Positions 1-11,899 of a DNA stretch of 64,000 bases are shown here, one piece after another. Numbering within the stretch: position 1 is the first letter of the stretch; every line of letters begins with the position of its first letter. Where the stretch lies: NCBI GenBank assembly GCA_025200525.1, contig CM045758.1, positions 167,674,261 to 167,738,260 of the forward strand, written 5' to 3'. The translations under genes and the position numbers were made by a program. The notes under the pieces are model-generated. The model made no database searches. It was given only the letters and a program-made list of their open reading frames with translations, and was not told the DNA's origin. Source of the DNA: Camellia lanceoleosa. Its lineage: Eukaryota; Streptophyta; Magnoliopsida; Ericales; Theaceae.

Positions 1-240
1 AGTTCAAGGGCAACAAATCTACATATAAGGTAGCATCCTCAATGTGCATATCACAAAACCGATATATATAGTCACATAACACAGATTCCCCCGATGGAGC
101 AGACACACACAACAAATATGGCAATAACTCTAGGGGTCTTTTCAGTCTAGATGCAAATGTATATGTCACAAATGAGTGTGTTGATCCAGAATCAATTAAT
201 ACAAAGGCATCCTGATTACATATTGAAATGGTACCTGAGA
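1..240 (-). pseudogene. Ty3/Gypsy aspartic protease fragment
   Basis: The minus-strand translation contains the retroviral-type protease active-site motif D-S-G-S-T-H-S-F-V, preceded by LI. This is the plant Gypsy form of the D-T/S-G catalytic triplet. Downstream residues (YTFASRLKRPLELLPY, then a segment ending DLLPLN) fit the protease fold of this clade. The reading frame is open here but is separated from gag by frameshifts. The enzyme would process the Gag-Pol polyprotein. The window edge cuts it before the reverse transcriptase. Confidence 0.8.
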
Positions 241-379
241 CAACGGCATTGGCATTCCGCGTGACGCCGGGACAAGCGCAAAAACTCTCCCTGTTTCACG
301 GTATCTTGGTGGAGTAGGTCCGTAACATTTCTGGTTTTGGGGTGATGCTATTGAACTAGCGACAAATTTTCCACAGTTA

Positions 380-1150
380 CGCTTGCAATCTCGGCCATAT
401 GCCCTTGCTTACCACAATTAAAACAAGCTCTGTCACACGTAGCAAACCCCACGATGCCTATTACACAAGTGGTACACAACGGGGTTGTGTCTCGGGAAGA
501 ATTAGAAGTATTCGAGGAGCCCGTATTCTGCTTCTTTGCAAACTTCTTCTTTGAAAAGAAGCCCTATCTTTTGCTACCCTTCCAATCGGTTGTGGGTTTA
601 GTTTGTGCAGCTATATTAGCCTCGAGATATTATGGCTCGGTCTAATACCCCAATGTAAGTCTCCACTTCAAGACATTCACTCTCTAAAATATCACCTCGG
701 AGCCCACCTTCAAAATATCGCACCTTCTTATAATCTGTGTCAATCACGTGTGGCGTAAACCTGGCCAATTTGGTGAATTTGGCCTCATACTCATCTACGG
801 TCATGCTGCCTTGTTTCAGTTCCATAAATTTCGCCACTTTCCTATCCCGGACACACTGCGAAAAGTACTTGTCATAAAAGATTTCTAAAAACTTTGCCCA
901 ATTAGCATCTTTGTAACTCTCACGCATTAATATCTACCATCTTCTCGCTTCGTCCTCTAGCATAAAGGTGGCTAGAAGTACTTTCTGTGCCTCTGAACAT
1001 GGGAATACTTCAAACAGTTTTTCGATGCCGAGGACCCAAGCTTCAGCTTTCAAAGGATCTAGTCCGCCATGGAACTGTGGTGGTTTCATTTTCTTAAACT
1101 CTTTGGTCAGGGCTATGATTCGGTCATCGTTCTGATAATCTGGCACAGGG
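380..1150 (-). pseudogene. Ty3/Gypsy gag remnant with zinc knuckle
   Basis: From high to low coordinates, the minus strand encodes the start of a gag core (MKPPQFHGGLDPLKAEAW, ending LEDEARRW). A TAG at about 931-933 sits where a tryptophan is normal. The same frame resumes with the retrotransposon gag domain (AKFLEIFYDKYFSQ, MELKQGSMTVDEYEAKFTKL, ending ISRG). Further on, a CCHC zinc knuckle is recognisable as CFNCGKQGHMA; the last cysteine (in DCKRNCGK) is reached only after a one-base frame change. A proline-rich lead of about ten prolines precedes the gag. Gag would package element RNA. The stop and the frameshifts make this copy dead. Confidence 0.8.
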
Positions 1151-1565
1151 GGTGCCGGAGGTGGAGGTGGCGGTGGCGGATGTGGTCGCTGCCACTGCTG
1201 TTGCCACTCCTGTTACTGTCTCAAGGCTTCTGTCATTTCCTGTAGAAATATTTCCATTCTGTCTAGTCTGGCAGTAGAGGACTCCTCCAACTCATCACCT
1301 TTTGTTCTCACCATCTGATTAAACTTGCATTATATTTCATGCAAATATATTTTATGCAAAAGATTTACAAGTATGCCTATATTAAAGAGCATACATATCC
1401 AGATAATTTACGATGCAGACAAATCATAACTTATGGCACATAGTCGTTCATATCAAAACATTAATGCATATACTTGGTGCTTTCAAATTCATACTATGAA
1501 TGCATCATAGATCTTTTCTAAACGCTTATTGCTCTTTTGGACAAGTGTGTGAGTTATTAATTCGT

Positions 1566-1577
1566 GCTCTGATACCA
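1566..1577 (-). other. Primer-binding site, initiator tRNA-Met type
   Basis: The minus strand reads TGGTATCAGAGC, the standard plant LTR-retrotransposon primer-binding site complementary to the 3' end of initiator tRNA-Met. It lies one base inside the LTR end (...GTATCA), which fixes the LTR/internal boundary at 1579. Confidence 0.85.
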
Positions 1578-2100
1578 CTGATACGATACATCAACCCGCC
1601 CCTATGGGTTAAGGCTATAACCGGCCAGTAATCGTGTGATTACTTACGGCCTCAAACTAAATAAATCAAAAATCATCAGAAATAAAGGGGCCAAACGGAA
1701 GCAATTCAAAAACTTTGTCCATAGAGCCGTGCTTAAATGCATACCATAACATTCCAAACATTTATATGTTAATAACTCACATCAAAATATATACTAACAC
1801 AAAACGTTGTACATACAGGATCATACAGATTTAAGTCAGTCAAACCCAAGTCTTATATACAAAAGTAGTTCAACGTATTCACCAACATAACAAAACTATA
1901 AACAAGGTCAAAAGGGTCAAAATGCGTGAGACGTTTGGGCTGACTCTTCAAAACTTAAACTGTTTCTCACAAGTTCACCGGGGCTAGTTCTGAGCGTCCC
2001 TTGGCTCACCTACATGTATATGAATGAACGTGAGCAAATGCCTAGTGAATAATATCAAATGAGAAAGATATATAAGTAATCATTGAAACAGTATAGCAAA

Positions 2101-2416
2101 CGGCCTTCGGCCCAATCATTTGTATCCATCGGCCTTTAACCCAATCATCTATATCCATCATTCGTATCCATCGGCCTTCGGCCCAATCATCCATGTCTAT
2201 CATTCGTATTCATCGGCCTTCGGCCCAATCATTCATGTCAATCGGCCTTCAGTCCAATCATTCGTATCAATCGGCCTTTGGCCCAATTATTTATATCAAT
2301 CGGCCTTTGGCCCAATCATTTGCATCAATCGGCATTTGGCCCAATTATTTATATCAATCGGCCTTTGGCCCAATCATTCGTATCAATCGGCCTTTGGCCC
2401 AATTATTTATATCAAT
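2101..2416. repeat. 29-bp tandem array inside the LTR, about 10 units
   Basis: Ten head-to-tail units begin CGGCCTTYGGCCCAAT and end in TATCAAT or TATCCAT. Most are 29 bp. Two units near the left carry an extra 13-bp half-repeat (CATTCGTATCCAT type) and are 42 bp. Each unit holds a short inverted motif (GGCCTTTGGCC). Because 29 is not a multiple of three, open frames appear in all three frames here; they are by-products of the repeat. Confidence 0.9.
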
Positions 2417-2742
2417 CGTTGTCCACCATTCAAATTAATGAACTTATAAAACTTACATATGAGTAAACAATTGGACAACAGTATATTTTAAATATCTTGT
2501 TAAGATATTACTTACAGTGATCGCTTTGTAGATTTGCTCCGGAGCTTGACCCTATTTCATGAACACAAAAGGGTCACTAATAATTCAATCCGTTCCTTAA
2601 TTCACATATTCCTCTTTAGGCTTTATTCTTATCCCATTAACTCATTTACAATGCTTAACATATTCCTAAGAGTGATTACAAGTGAAAGAGAACGGAAAAT
2701 GAAACATAGAACGCATGAACAAAATTTCAGAAAACAGGGTTC

Positions 2743-2970
2743 CCGCTCGAGCATGGACTTCCCTGCTCGAGCAGACACAAGAGACCTGCAAAAGTACTGG
2801 TTACCTCAAAATTATGCTCGAGCGTGAGTTAGGGCGCTCGAGCGGAAGACCTGTCTATAAAAGCTCCCCGCTCAAGCATGAAACATCCCGCTCGAGCGAA
2901 CATCCTATTTGCAAAAAGTGTTGGAAGCACGATTTTCTCGCTTGAGTGGCCTTTTCCCCGCTCGAGTGGC
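2743..2970. repeat. Cluster of GCTCGAGC palindromes in the LTR
   Basis: Within about 230 bp the core CTCGAG (usually GCTCGAGC) occurs at least six times, with further one-mismatch forms (CTCAAG, CTTGAG), often preceded by CCC. A corresponding cluster lies in the solo LTR at 21135-21345. Confidence 0.85.
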
Positions 2971-4131
2971 CATCAAAAATCTGGGTTTTCCAGATTGAGT
3001 TCTTGAGCTCCAATTCGAATTCCAACCAACCAAATATGCATGCAATGGCTCAAATTACACATTTATACATGTTAACATGCTACCAATACAAGATTACAAC
3101 ATTAGGGAGCTCAATATCAAGAATTACACACTTGCATGCCTCAAATTGACACCAAATTCAACTCTATCATGTATATTCATGCATTTCAAGCTCCCATCCT
3201 CAATTATTCAAACATGCATGGTCATCTTGACTTTATTTTCATTTCAAAAGATGCAAATGGTGTCAAAGCTCAACAAACCAGGTTTGCATGCATAATCAAA
3301 CTTCAAATCTTGCTTAATTGACATGATACATGCTATTTCAAGTTAATTTCTTACATGTATGCATATATCAAGCTTTCATTCAACAAAGCCAACCCAATTT
3401 CATTCAATTTTACTCTTGGTCACCTGATTAGCTTGGATATACACAAAATTACAAATTACAATCAAGGATTACTCACCTAGGAGCTTGATTCTCACAATCT
3501 ATGATCAAGTCTTGAATGATTTTCAAGGTTCCCAAGCTTTAGGATAAAATTTGCACAACTTCTCTCCCTTTCTCTCACTAAGGCTGGATCTCCCTCTCTC
3601 TCAATAGTGTATCTCAGATTTTGAGTTCAATAGAGTTAAAGGAGAGTGAAGTGTTAATATACAATAAGCCCCACTAACATACTATTTTAATATAAAATAG
3701 TTGGGCACTCAAATTATCAACTTAATCATTTAATCTGACCAGAATAAATTTCTAATTAATTTTCACCGTAGGCTCTAAAAATTATACTAATCACAAGGGC
3801 GCAATCAATTTCGGGTTTTGTGGCCGATAAGGCCCTCAATTTAACTTCCAAAGCGGATTATTCAAACAGATATTCCTACGGTGAACAGATAGAATTTCAA
3901 AATCACATATATTCACATAATGGCACACAAAATCACGCTAAACACATAATCATACTCAAATTAAGGACCAATTAGCATATTACACTTCAGGTTTCGAGGT
4001 TTGATTTTAATCTGGGTCTAAAATGGGTTTATTGTACACAAACTGATATAAAGCAATTGAATTCGGGGTTTTCAATCTGTGTAAAGTATTGAGGCAATTG
4101 AATTTGGGGTTTTATTTCCCATTTCTCTTAA

Positions 4132-4453
4132 TTTGGGTTTATTTTGTTCTTGAAGTTCTTTATGGGTCATTGAGAGTACTAAGGCTTCACAGTTTGATTG
4201 TTTATGACAGTCATGATATATTTCCTGTTTCTCTCAATTTGGGTTTATTTCCTATTCTTGAAGTTCTTTGTGGGTCGTTGAGAATACTAAGGCTTCACAG
4301 TTTGATTGTTTATGATATTCATGATATATTTCCTGTGTTCTCTCAATCTGGGTTTATTTCCTGTTCTTGAAGTTCTTTATGGGTCATTGAGAATCTTGAG
4401 GCTTCACGGTTTGATTGTTTATGACATTCATGATATATTTTTAGTCTTACCAT
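4132..4453. repeat. Three tandem copies of a ~107-bp unit
   Basis: Copies start near 4132, 4238 and 4347 (spacings 106 and 109 bp). Each runs from TTTGGGTTTATTT through 'cttgaagttctttatgggtc' and 'aggcttcacagtttgattg' to 'catgatatatttcctg'. A few substitutions separate the copies. Confidence 0.85.
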
Positions 4454-5981
4454 TTGGGTTTAAAATGGGTTTATTGTACACAAACTGATATGAGGCAATT
4501 GAATTTTGGCTGCCATTCTTTCTCTCAATTTGGGTTTATTTCCTATTTTTGAACTGGTTTGTCTATATGGTTGCAACATCTACCTGCAGTGTAGTATGGT
4601 TATGGTGAATATCATCATTGAGTGTATGAACACCATTGATTGTTACCACTAAGTTTATTGCTATAATCTCAAGGATTTATGCCACGGCATTAGCGAACGA
4701 CGGCGATTTTAAGCCACTGTTCTTACCTTTCCCTGATCGCAAAAAAACTGTACAATCCTCTCTCTCTCGACTATTTTGTGGGTCAGTTCTTTAGTTCTTT
4801 GTTTTAATATTTTTGAATCCATACTGTTTCCATTCTCCATGCTGTTATTGTTGGGCGAATTTTTGAATCAATGCATCAATCTAATACATTTATTAAACAC
4901 CATGAGTTGTGGTTTCCAATTTTGTGTAGACCATTTCGACACTGCTCTCAAAGAGTTGTGGTTTCGAATTTTGTGGTTTCCATTTCGACGCCACTAACCC
5001 CTATTAACCAGGTAATTTGATTTCTCTTTCTCTTCCTTGCTCTCTATCTCTCTTTCTTTTTGGCTTTCTTTTCTGGAATAGCTATGTTTTCATTTTCTGC
5101 ACAAAAAGAAAAAGAAAAAAAAGAATGAAGAGTAATTGAGTAAGAAAATAAGGGTAATTAAGTAATTGTATGTGAAGTTTGCTAACTTCTTTCATTTTTT
5201 TTTTTTTGAAGTGTTGGTGCTATGAAATGTTCTATTTTGGGGTTGGAATTGGATTGTTTTACCATAAAGTTTTTGGATGGGGCTGTTGGCAAAATTGAGA
5301 GTCTAGTTGAAATGCTAGTAAAGCTAGTGTTTCCTTGGGAAATCTATGCTCTGTTTCTATAAACAACTTTTTCTATCAATTAATAAATTTTCTGAATTTG
5401 GAGTTTATTTGGGCTACTAATAAATTGGTATTTCATTTGGGTTTCATGTCTTCATTTAGGATTTTTTTTTTCTTCCTGTGAATTCACTCCCTACTCTTGA
5501 TGTGTTGTGTGACTCTTTTGGGTGTCTGTCTAGTCTTGGCTTGAAAATGGGGCAAGTAAGACTCTTTTGGGTTTCTCTTTATTAGTTCCACTTTAGATTT
5601 CTTTTGCTGTGTTTTTTTACATGTTTGTACCAATTGTTTTTGTAGCTTTCTTGCTATTTTGAGGTTACAAAAATATATAAGCCTTTGGTTGGAATGTAAA
5701 GGGTGAGAAAAGAAAATAAAAGAAATGACACAATACATCATAGTGTTTACTGCATGTAAAGGCATTACTGTCATGGATATAAGCTGTAAAGTATGAGATT
5801 TGAGGCCCTTGATCACCCATTTTGATTGATTTTAATTCATTTTGGACCATAATGCATCTTGAATTTGGGCTAACATTTGCTCTCTCAATCTGGGTTTATT
5901 TCTTATTCTCGAACTAGTTTGTCTATATAGTTGTAGTGAAGATCATCATTGAGTGTATGAACACCATTGACTGTTACCACC

Positions 5982-6093
5982 GAGTTCAATTTGTTGTCAA
6001 TACTGTAATCACTATACAGTTTATTGCTTTGTACATTGAGTTCAATTTGTTGTCAATACCCTAATCACTATAAAGTTTATTGCTTTATACAGT
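5982..6093. repeat. Two tandem copies of a 56-bp unit
   Basis: Two copies of a unit starting GAGTTCAATTTGTTGTCAAT (first bases at 5982 and 6038), each followed by 'taatcactata' and 'agtttattgcttt'. Nearly identical. Confidence 0.8.
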
Positions 6094-7900
6094 TATTAAC
6101 AGTTTTAATTGTGAATCTCAATTCAAAACTTTCCCCAAATGGGTTTATTGTACACAAAGTGATATGATATCTGGGTGCTTCAGTTTATTACTTCCCGTGT
6201 GCTTCAGTTTATTATAAGATTTCTAAAGTCTAGCTATGTGTTCCAGCCAGAATCACATTATCGCTGTACCTATCCACCACTATTCAATCAACACAACCAC
6301 CAAGTAACTTGATTTCTCCCTCTCTATTTGTGTTTGGCTCTTCTTTCTAGAATAGCTTTGTTTCTATAAAGAACTTTTTCTATCGGTTAGCAGATTTTCT
6401 CTATTCATACTTTTGTTTTTCTCAGGTGTGTTGAATTGTGTCTAGATTAATCGTCGAAGGAACAGATGTTTTTCGATTGAATCTGAGGAAATCCAAGTGG
6501 TATGATTGTTGTTGTTTGATTGGTTTTTTATCTGCATACATATATTATCGAGTTAGGTGTATGGCAATATAATGTTTGTTTTGTTTATGTGGTTATAATT
6601 TAATAATGTTTGTTGGTTGTTTTAATTTTGATTGTTTGCTTTGTTTTTTATCCATACTATTTCCATTCTATTTAGTTTTAATATTTACATTTTATTTGAA
6701 CCCATCATTCAAAATTAATTAAACCCATTGAAGCACCAAGAACTTTGTCATCTATGCCCGAGTAATTTTACAAAATTCAATTGAAATTTGTTATCTACTT
6801 GTAGTATAGTATGGTTGTGGTGATAGTAACATATCATCTGGTAATATCGGTACCCAATTTCTTGCTCACTGTAATAGTGTTGTTTAGTAAAATTTCTTTG
6901 CAATTTGTGTGCTAAGTTTGAAGAAACCCATGGAGAGTTCTAAAACCAATCTGTTTGCATAGGTAGTTTTTAGGAATTGATTGCTTTTCATCATTTGTCT
7001 CATGCTAGCTATTCTACCAATGATCTCTTGCTTGCTTTGTATCTTCAAGTGATTAACAATTTTAATTGTGTTTTTACTGTTGCATTTACTTGAGGAATTT
7101 TGTTGTTCTCTACTTTTGACATCCTTCCTTTTGTAAATATTAGGCATGCTTTTATTATTTATGTTAAAACCCAAACTTCCATTGTTCTTTCAAGTTTAAT
7201 GCCTTACAATTTAGTAAGATTATATTACCTGTCTATTGTTCTTTCAAGTTTAACGCCTTTTTTCCATGGTTGATTATGAAAACTTATAGGGCACTTAATT
7301 GCATTTGTTGATTATGCCCTTTTTCCACATGTACTGAATCAAGTAAGTTTTTACTTCTCCTCCTGTTGGCATACATGAGCTCCAACCAATTGAAGTTTCT
7401 TCCTAATATTTAAGAAAGGAAAAGTGAACAAGGGGTTGTTTTGTCTGATCTCCCATTTGAATGTTTAAGCTTCATATATATATATAATCCAACCCCTAGT
7501 TGATAGATTGGAAGAAACAGTATGAATTAGGCTTGATGGTTATATTTTATGCTATTTGATTGTTGCATTGAAGTGCATGACTGGTTTGAGTTTTATCTTG
7601 CAGTATAATTTTGAAACTCGAAAAACAATTTTGGCTTCTTTTGCTAAGTGCTCTCTACAGGTACTGTTTCAGACTCGTTGTTTATTATATAGATTTATGT
7701 TAGATCTGCAACTCTTTTCCAAAAAGTTTGCCTTATCGTACTAAGTACTTAATATATGCACTATTTTTTGTCCATTATTTGTAGATTTGCATGATGGATT
7801 AATGAAGAAATTAATTGTTGTAAACCAAGGTAGTGCCACAGAATTTTAGTAGTTCAATAAAGGGGAAATTGCACCAATGATAGCTATTCATTATTATTTA

Positions 7901-9751
7901 TACCGTGCCTTTAGGTACAAGCATACGCTAGTATGTATATATATATATATATATATTAACAGTTGACCCGTGCAATACACGTACCATTTAAAAAAAAAAA
8001 AAAATTTTTGATGGTACAATGTGTGTTATAAAAAATTAAAATTAAAGTATGCTTTTAATTATTTATTTTGATAATATTGACACAATCGTTCTATTAAATT
8101 GTTACTTAAATACTTATATATATATATATATATATTAATTTTAGATAAATTATTTGTATATTTTGATAATTTTAGTTCTATCGTATTATAAAAGAGTAAT
8201 TATTATATAATAATTTTGTATGATATATATTAAATTATAAAATAATAAAATAATTACTCATTTTGATATTAAAAATAATAGTTAAATTAGAAGAAGAATT
8301 AGTAATATAAAATTAAAAGTAATTCTAACTAATTAATTTTCTTTTATATTCATTTGAAAAATAAAAATACGTAGAAATATAAATTATATAAAATTTATTA
8401 AAAAAAATTAAATATAAATATGTTATAGTTGGATTATCATATTATGATTTTATATGATGTATATAATTATAAGATTGTAAAATAAGCACTCTTAATTAAA
8501 TTAAAGTATCAACTATATAAAAGAAATTCAATAACGACAAAACAAGAAAGAATCATATAACAACATCTAAACTCAAAAAGAAAAAATAATGAAAACATCC
8601 AAACAATAAATACATTTCAGTATGTGAAGTGATTAATCATCTGTGATATGATGTCAAAATATAAAAAAATTTACTGTTCAACAATTAAAAAGTAACTCAA
8701 GCAATAAATCCAAACTTTAGAGTTCCTTGAGAGTATTATTGTTGTGCAAAATTTTCTTCCTGTGAATTGTGATTATATAAAATAATGTAGGAAATGAAAT
8801 ATAATTTCATATATAGAATCACTACAAAATTTAAACAACAAATCCATAATATAGAATAATATAGAATTGATATTGGGTATAGAATAATGTACGGAAAAAT
8901 AAGAAAAAAAAAAAGTAATTTAGTATTAAAAAAAATCCTTGACAGAATTAAGAAGAAAAATGTGAAACGTAAAATTGATATTGGGTTTGTAGATTATCTT
9001 AATTTACGATGAAAAACATATGAAAACAAATATTTGTCAAATAGGATCCATATAAAAAAGGTAAAGCTAGTATAATTTAAATTAGGTTTGAGTTTTTGTA
9101 GAACTTTATTTATAATTAAGAAAATAGATGTTGACGCAACTTTCTTAGAAAAAAATAAGCCCTTATAATATGTCTTATAATGTGCCACTTAAACACTATT
9201 TTTAATTAAGAAAATAGATGTTGACACGACTCTTTTAAAAAAAAATAAACCCTTATAATGTGTCATCTAAGCATAGTAAAAATATTACTTTTAATATATA
9301 TATATATGATATGTCTTTTGAGTGTGATTGTTTGCATAAATTACTTTTATGCAATGTGATATTTTTATTTTCTTCTAATATTGTCAGAAAACACACAAAG
9401 CTAACTCATTAGTAATATAATTTAAAAATATAGGAAAATTTATCTATAAGTCCTATATTAAAAAATGATAATCCATTTGGTCCCAAAGATTTTTTTATAA
9501 ACCAATTAGTTCCATTGATTTTAGAAATGTAGATTTAATATATTATTTAAAAATTAGATTTACGGTTATACCCTCATTTCTATTATGTTTCATTTTCATT
9601 TTTCTTTTGTGCTAGAAAGGTAAGGTACACAATTTATGAGAATTAACTTTGAATTAAATTTTATATGAGAATCTTTTTTATTTGGAAAACATTTCAAAAT
9701 AAGTATAAAAATGACTTGAAATATGTGATCTTTCAAATATTCCAAAAGAAT
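7901..9751. other. Very AT-rich noncoding stretch
   Basis: Contains (TA)n runs at about 7937-7960 and 8117-8134, and the motif GACCCGTGCAATACACGTA at 7966-7984, similar to a partly palindromic sequence common near plant repeats. No gene seen. One 90-bp unit is duplicated at 9114-9290. Confidence 0.55.
9114..9290. repeat. Tandem duplication, 90-bp period
   Basis: AATTAAGAAAATAGATGTTG starts at 9114 and again at 9204. The following 'aaaaaataa(g/a)cccttataat' block also recurs, so two adjacent diverged copies are present. Confidence 0.75.
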
Positions 9752-10410
9752 ATGAGATTCTTCAAACATTTCAAAAGGAGTATAAAAACTCATTAGTAAG
9801 CTTTGGACAAATGTATAATTTTAAACCGTAACACTTCAATCTAATACTCTAATGTAATACTTCAAAAAAAAAAATCCTTACTTTTTTCAAACGTAAATTT
9901 TTTTTTGGTGTAACACTCTAATGTAAAGTATTTCCAAACATAACATTCTAATATAATACTAAAAAATAAAAATAAAAAAAAGATGTGAGATTTTTTAAAC
10001 CATTCAAAAAAGAGTACAAAAATTCGTTAGTAAGTTTTGGATAAATGTATAATTTTCAAACTGCTAGTGTTACGTTTAAGAAAAGTACATTAAATTATTT
10101 TTTAGTATTTATGTGTTACATTGGAATATCTTATATTAGAGTGTTGCGTTTGGAATTACATTAATTGGAGTGCTATGTTTAGAAAAGGTACACTAATGAG
10201 TTTGTTTTGTGTGTTACATTGGAGTGTTACGTTTGAGAAAAATACACTAACGAGTTTTTTTGAAGTGTTACGTTGTCATGTTTGGAAAAAGTACACTGAG
10301 TAATTTTTTTGGAGCATTACGTTGTTACGTTTGAGAAAAGTATACTAAGGAGTTTTTTAGTGTGTTACATTAGAGTGTTACGTTATTAGAGTATTGTTAC
10401 GTTTTTATTC
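9752..10410. repeat. Foldback repeat built on a GTTACATTAGAGTGTTACG motif
   Basis: The left part has GTAACACTCTAATGTAA-type motifs (about 9825-9960). The right part has many copies of the reverse complement, TTACATTGGAGTGTTACG, separated by 'ttgagaaaagtacactaa(g/c)gagttttt' (about 10065-10410). A ~235-bp direct duplication ('aaatgtataattttaaac' near 9808 and 'aaatgtataattttcaaac' near 10043) is embedded. It looks like a decayed MITE or foldback element. No clean target duplication was found. Confidence 0.6.
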
Positions 10411-10922
10411 GTAATGTGAGATTTGTTCCATGAAGAGGGAAAATCCAAAACCTCTATAGTGCGGATTACCCAAATATATAATTTTACATTTGGAGAAACT
10501 CACTTTTATTCTTAAAAAATTAAATCCAAACATATAAGTGACAATCATTTTATGTAATTTTCACTTTAATAGGACTTTTGGATTTACAAATTTCACTTTA
10601 ATAGGACTTTTGGATTTACAAAAAAAAAAGAAGGGCTAAACAGTTCATAAGACTATATTTTGAAATTTATTGATAATTTACTTTAAAATATAATCAAGGA
10701 TTTTTTTCCCCCTCTTCGTTTGTCCATCTCTCTTAATAATTCTACTAATTATTTCTACCCAAAAAAAAAAAACTCAACTAGTTATATATATATATATTTT
10801 GTTTTCTCATGTTCCTAAGCGTTTTATCAGGCCATTGATTTGGTTAAATGAGTCAACAAAATAAAAAACTTTGTTTTGACTGAAAAATAATTTAACAATT
10901 AACTTTTAATTAATAATTTTTA

Positions 10923-11226
10923 GAATAAATTATAAATACACTTCTTAAAATTTTATTTCAAATACGATTTGTTATTTGTGATTTTAGAAATTGTTATCGA
11001 ATTTATTATTTAACACAATTAACTAAAAAATAAAATAAAATTCCAAATTAATCTCTTATATAATAATAACATTATTAGAACTGTTAATTGAAAAATATAT
11101 TTATAATATTATTAAAATTTATTAATTGACTTAATAGTTAATTAATAGAAGAGATAATTTATTATGTGATTATAAATCTGAAGTTGCAAAATGTAATTTT
11201 CAAAATCATATATTTATAATTTATCA
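10923..11226. mobile_element. Decayed MITE, same family as 17534 and 18150
   Basis: The left end GAATAAATTATAAATACACT and the right end 'atatatttataatttatc' are inverted. Internal sequence ('ttaattgacttaatagttaattaatagaagagataattt') aligns with the copy at 18150-18502. Ends are degenerate and I found no matching flanks. Confidence 0.55.
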
Positions 11227-11436
11227 CTTACAAAAAAAAAAAATACTATGAGATAGTTTGGAAGCTGACTGTTGTAGTTGATTTTTTAATTTTTTTAAAA
11301 ATCGGTAAAAAAATAAAACGAGTAATATGACGATTTATTGTAGGAATTTTTTGACTTTTAAGATAAAATAATATATTCCAAACGGTCTAAAATATAGTTA
11401 CTGAATCTTCTTCAACTTCAGGTTTGATTGAAAGAT

Positions 11437-11686
11437 GGGCAAATTACAAATACCCCCTTAAGTTTGGTGAAAATACAGATTTTTTCTAAGGTTTGAGAAA
11501 TTACATCCCGCTTTCTGAGGTTTATATTTCTATAACAAATTACCCCATGAGGTTTTTATTTTTATATAGATTCCCTCCTAATTTGTTATGCAAATTTGAC
11601 ATTCAGGAGACAATTTGTAATTTCTTAAATCTCAGAGAGACATTTGTAATTTCACCAAACCTCGGGGGTGTGTTTGTAATTTGCCC
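11437..11686. mobile_element. MULE-type MITE, 250 bp, perfect 9-bp target duplication
   Basis: Terminal inverted repeats of about 42 bp: the left starts GGGCAAATTACAAATA, and the right end reads GGGCAAATTACAAACA on the opposite strand. TTGAAAGAT flanks both sides exactly (11428-11436 and 11687-11695). A 9-bp duplication is the hallmark of Mutator-like elements. There is no coding capacity. It lies about 440 bp upstream of the probable eIF6 transcription start. Confidence 0.9.
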
Positions 11687-11852
11687 TTGAAAGATTTGAG
11701 AAAAAATTTAAAATAATATATATATATATATAAAATTAGATAAAACATAAATATATTTTATTTATATTTGTTCTTTCAAGTTTCAAATTCCAAACCAAGA
11801 GCGTTAGCAAAATTTTAAAAAATCAAATTCTTTTTTTCGGTTTGTCATTAAA

Positions 11853-11879
11853 AAACCCTAAGCGCTTATAAAACCCTAA
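11853..11879 (+). promoter_or_regulatory. Two telo-boxes (AAACCCTAA) around a TATA-like box, eIF6 promoter
   Basis: AAACCCTAA occurs at 11853-11861 and 11871-11879, with TATAAAA at 11867-11873 between and overlapping them. Telo-boxes are well known in plant promoters of ribosomal-protein and translation-factor genes, where they drive expression in dividing cells. This fits the downstream eIF6 gene. Transcription probably starts near 11900; that position is inferred. Confidence 0.75.
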
Positions 11880-11899
11880 TTTGAACACTGCCATTGGTG

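Larger units (their letters stand above)
1..3989 (-). mobile_element. Truncated, decayed Ty3/Gypsy LTR retrotransposon (5' LTR, PBS, gag, start of protease)
   Basis: Read on the minus strand, this runs from a long LTR (3989 to 1579) through a primer-binding site and a degenerate gag into an aspartic protease cut by the window edge. The order LTR, PBS, gag, protease and the protease motif LIDSGSTHSFV are typical of plant Ty3/Gypsy elements. The coding part carries an in-frame stop and several frameshifts, so it is not autonomous. The other LTR is outside the window, so no target duplication can be checked. The outer edge (about 3989) is inferred from loss of similarity to the related solo LTR at 20066-22433 and from the start of an unrelated local repeat. 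Confidence 0.85.
1579..3989 (-). repeat. 5' LTR of the Gypsy element (about 2.4 kb)
   Basis: The PBS-side edge is certain (TG/CA end at 1579). The outer edge, about 3989, is inferred. The LTR shares blocks with the solo LTR at 20066-22433: the end segment CCCATAGGGG-CGGGTT, the block around 'ggccgataaggcc' and an array of CTCGAG palindromes. The two LTRs are related but clearly diverged. It also contains a 29-bp tandem array at 2101-2416. Confidence 0.75.
3990..7900. other. Noncoding, internally duplicated AT-rich DNA
   Basis: No credible gene was found. The region is built of diverged local copies. 'AATGGGTTTATTGTACACAA' occurs near 4030, 4465 and 6140. 'CATCATTGAGTGTATGAACA' occurs near 4610 and 5945. 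Pieces around 4780-4850 recur near 6640-6680. Short open frames here are not supported by any protein similarity I recognise. Confidence 0.6.

Noticed and set aside
2101..2416. CRISPR-like regular repeats
   Set aside because: Units are directly adjacent with no spacers, lie in a plant LTR, and vary in length; it is a tandem array.
2120..2466. Overlapping open frames of 60-109 codons in three frames
   Set aside because: Produced by the 29-bp tandem repeat, which is open in every frame; no protein family resemblance.
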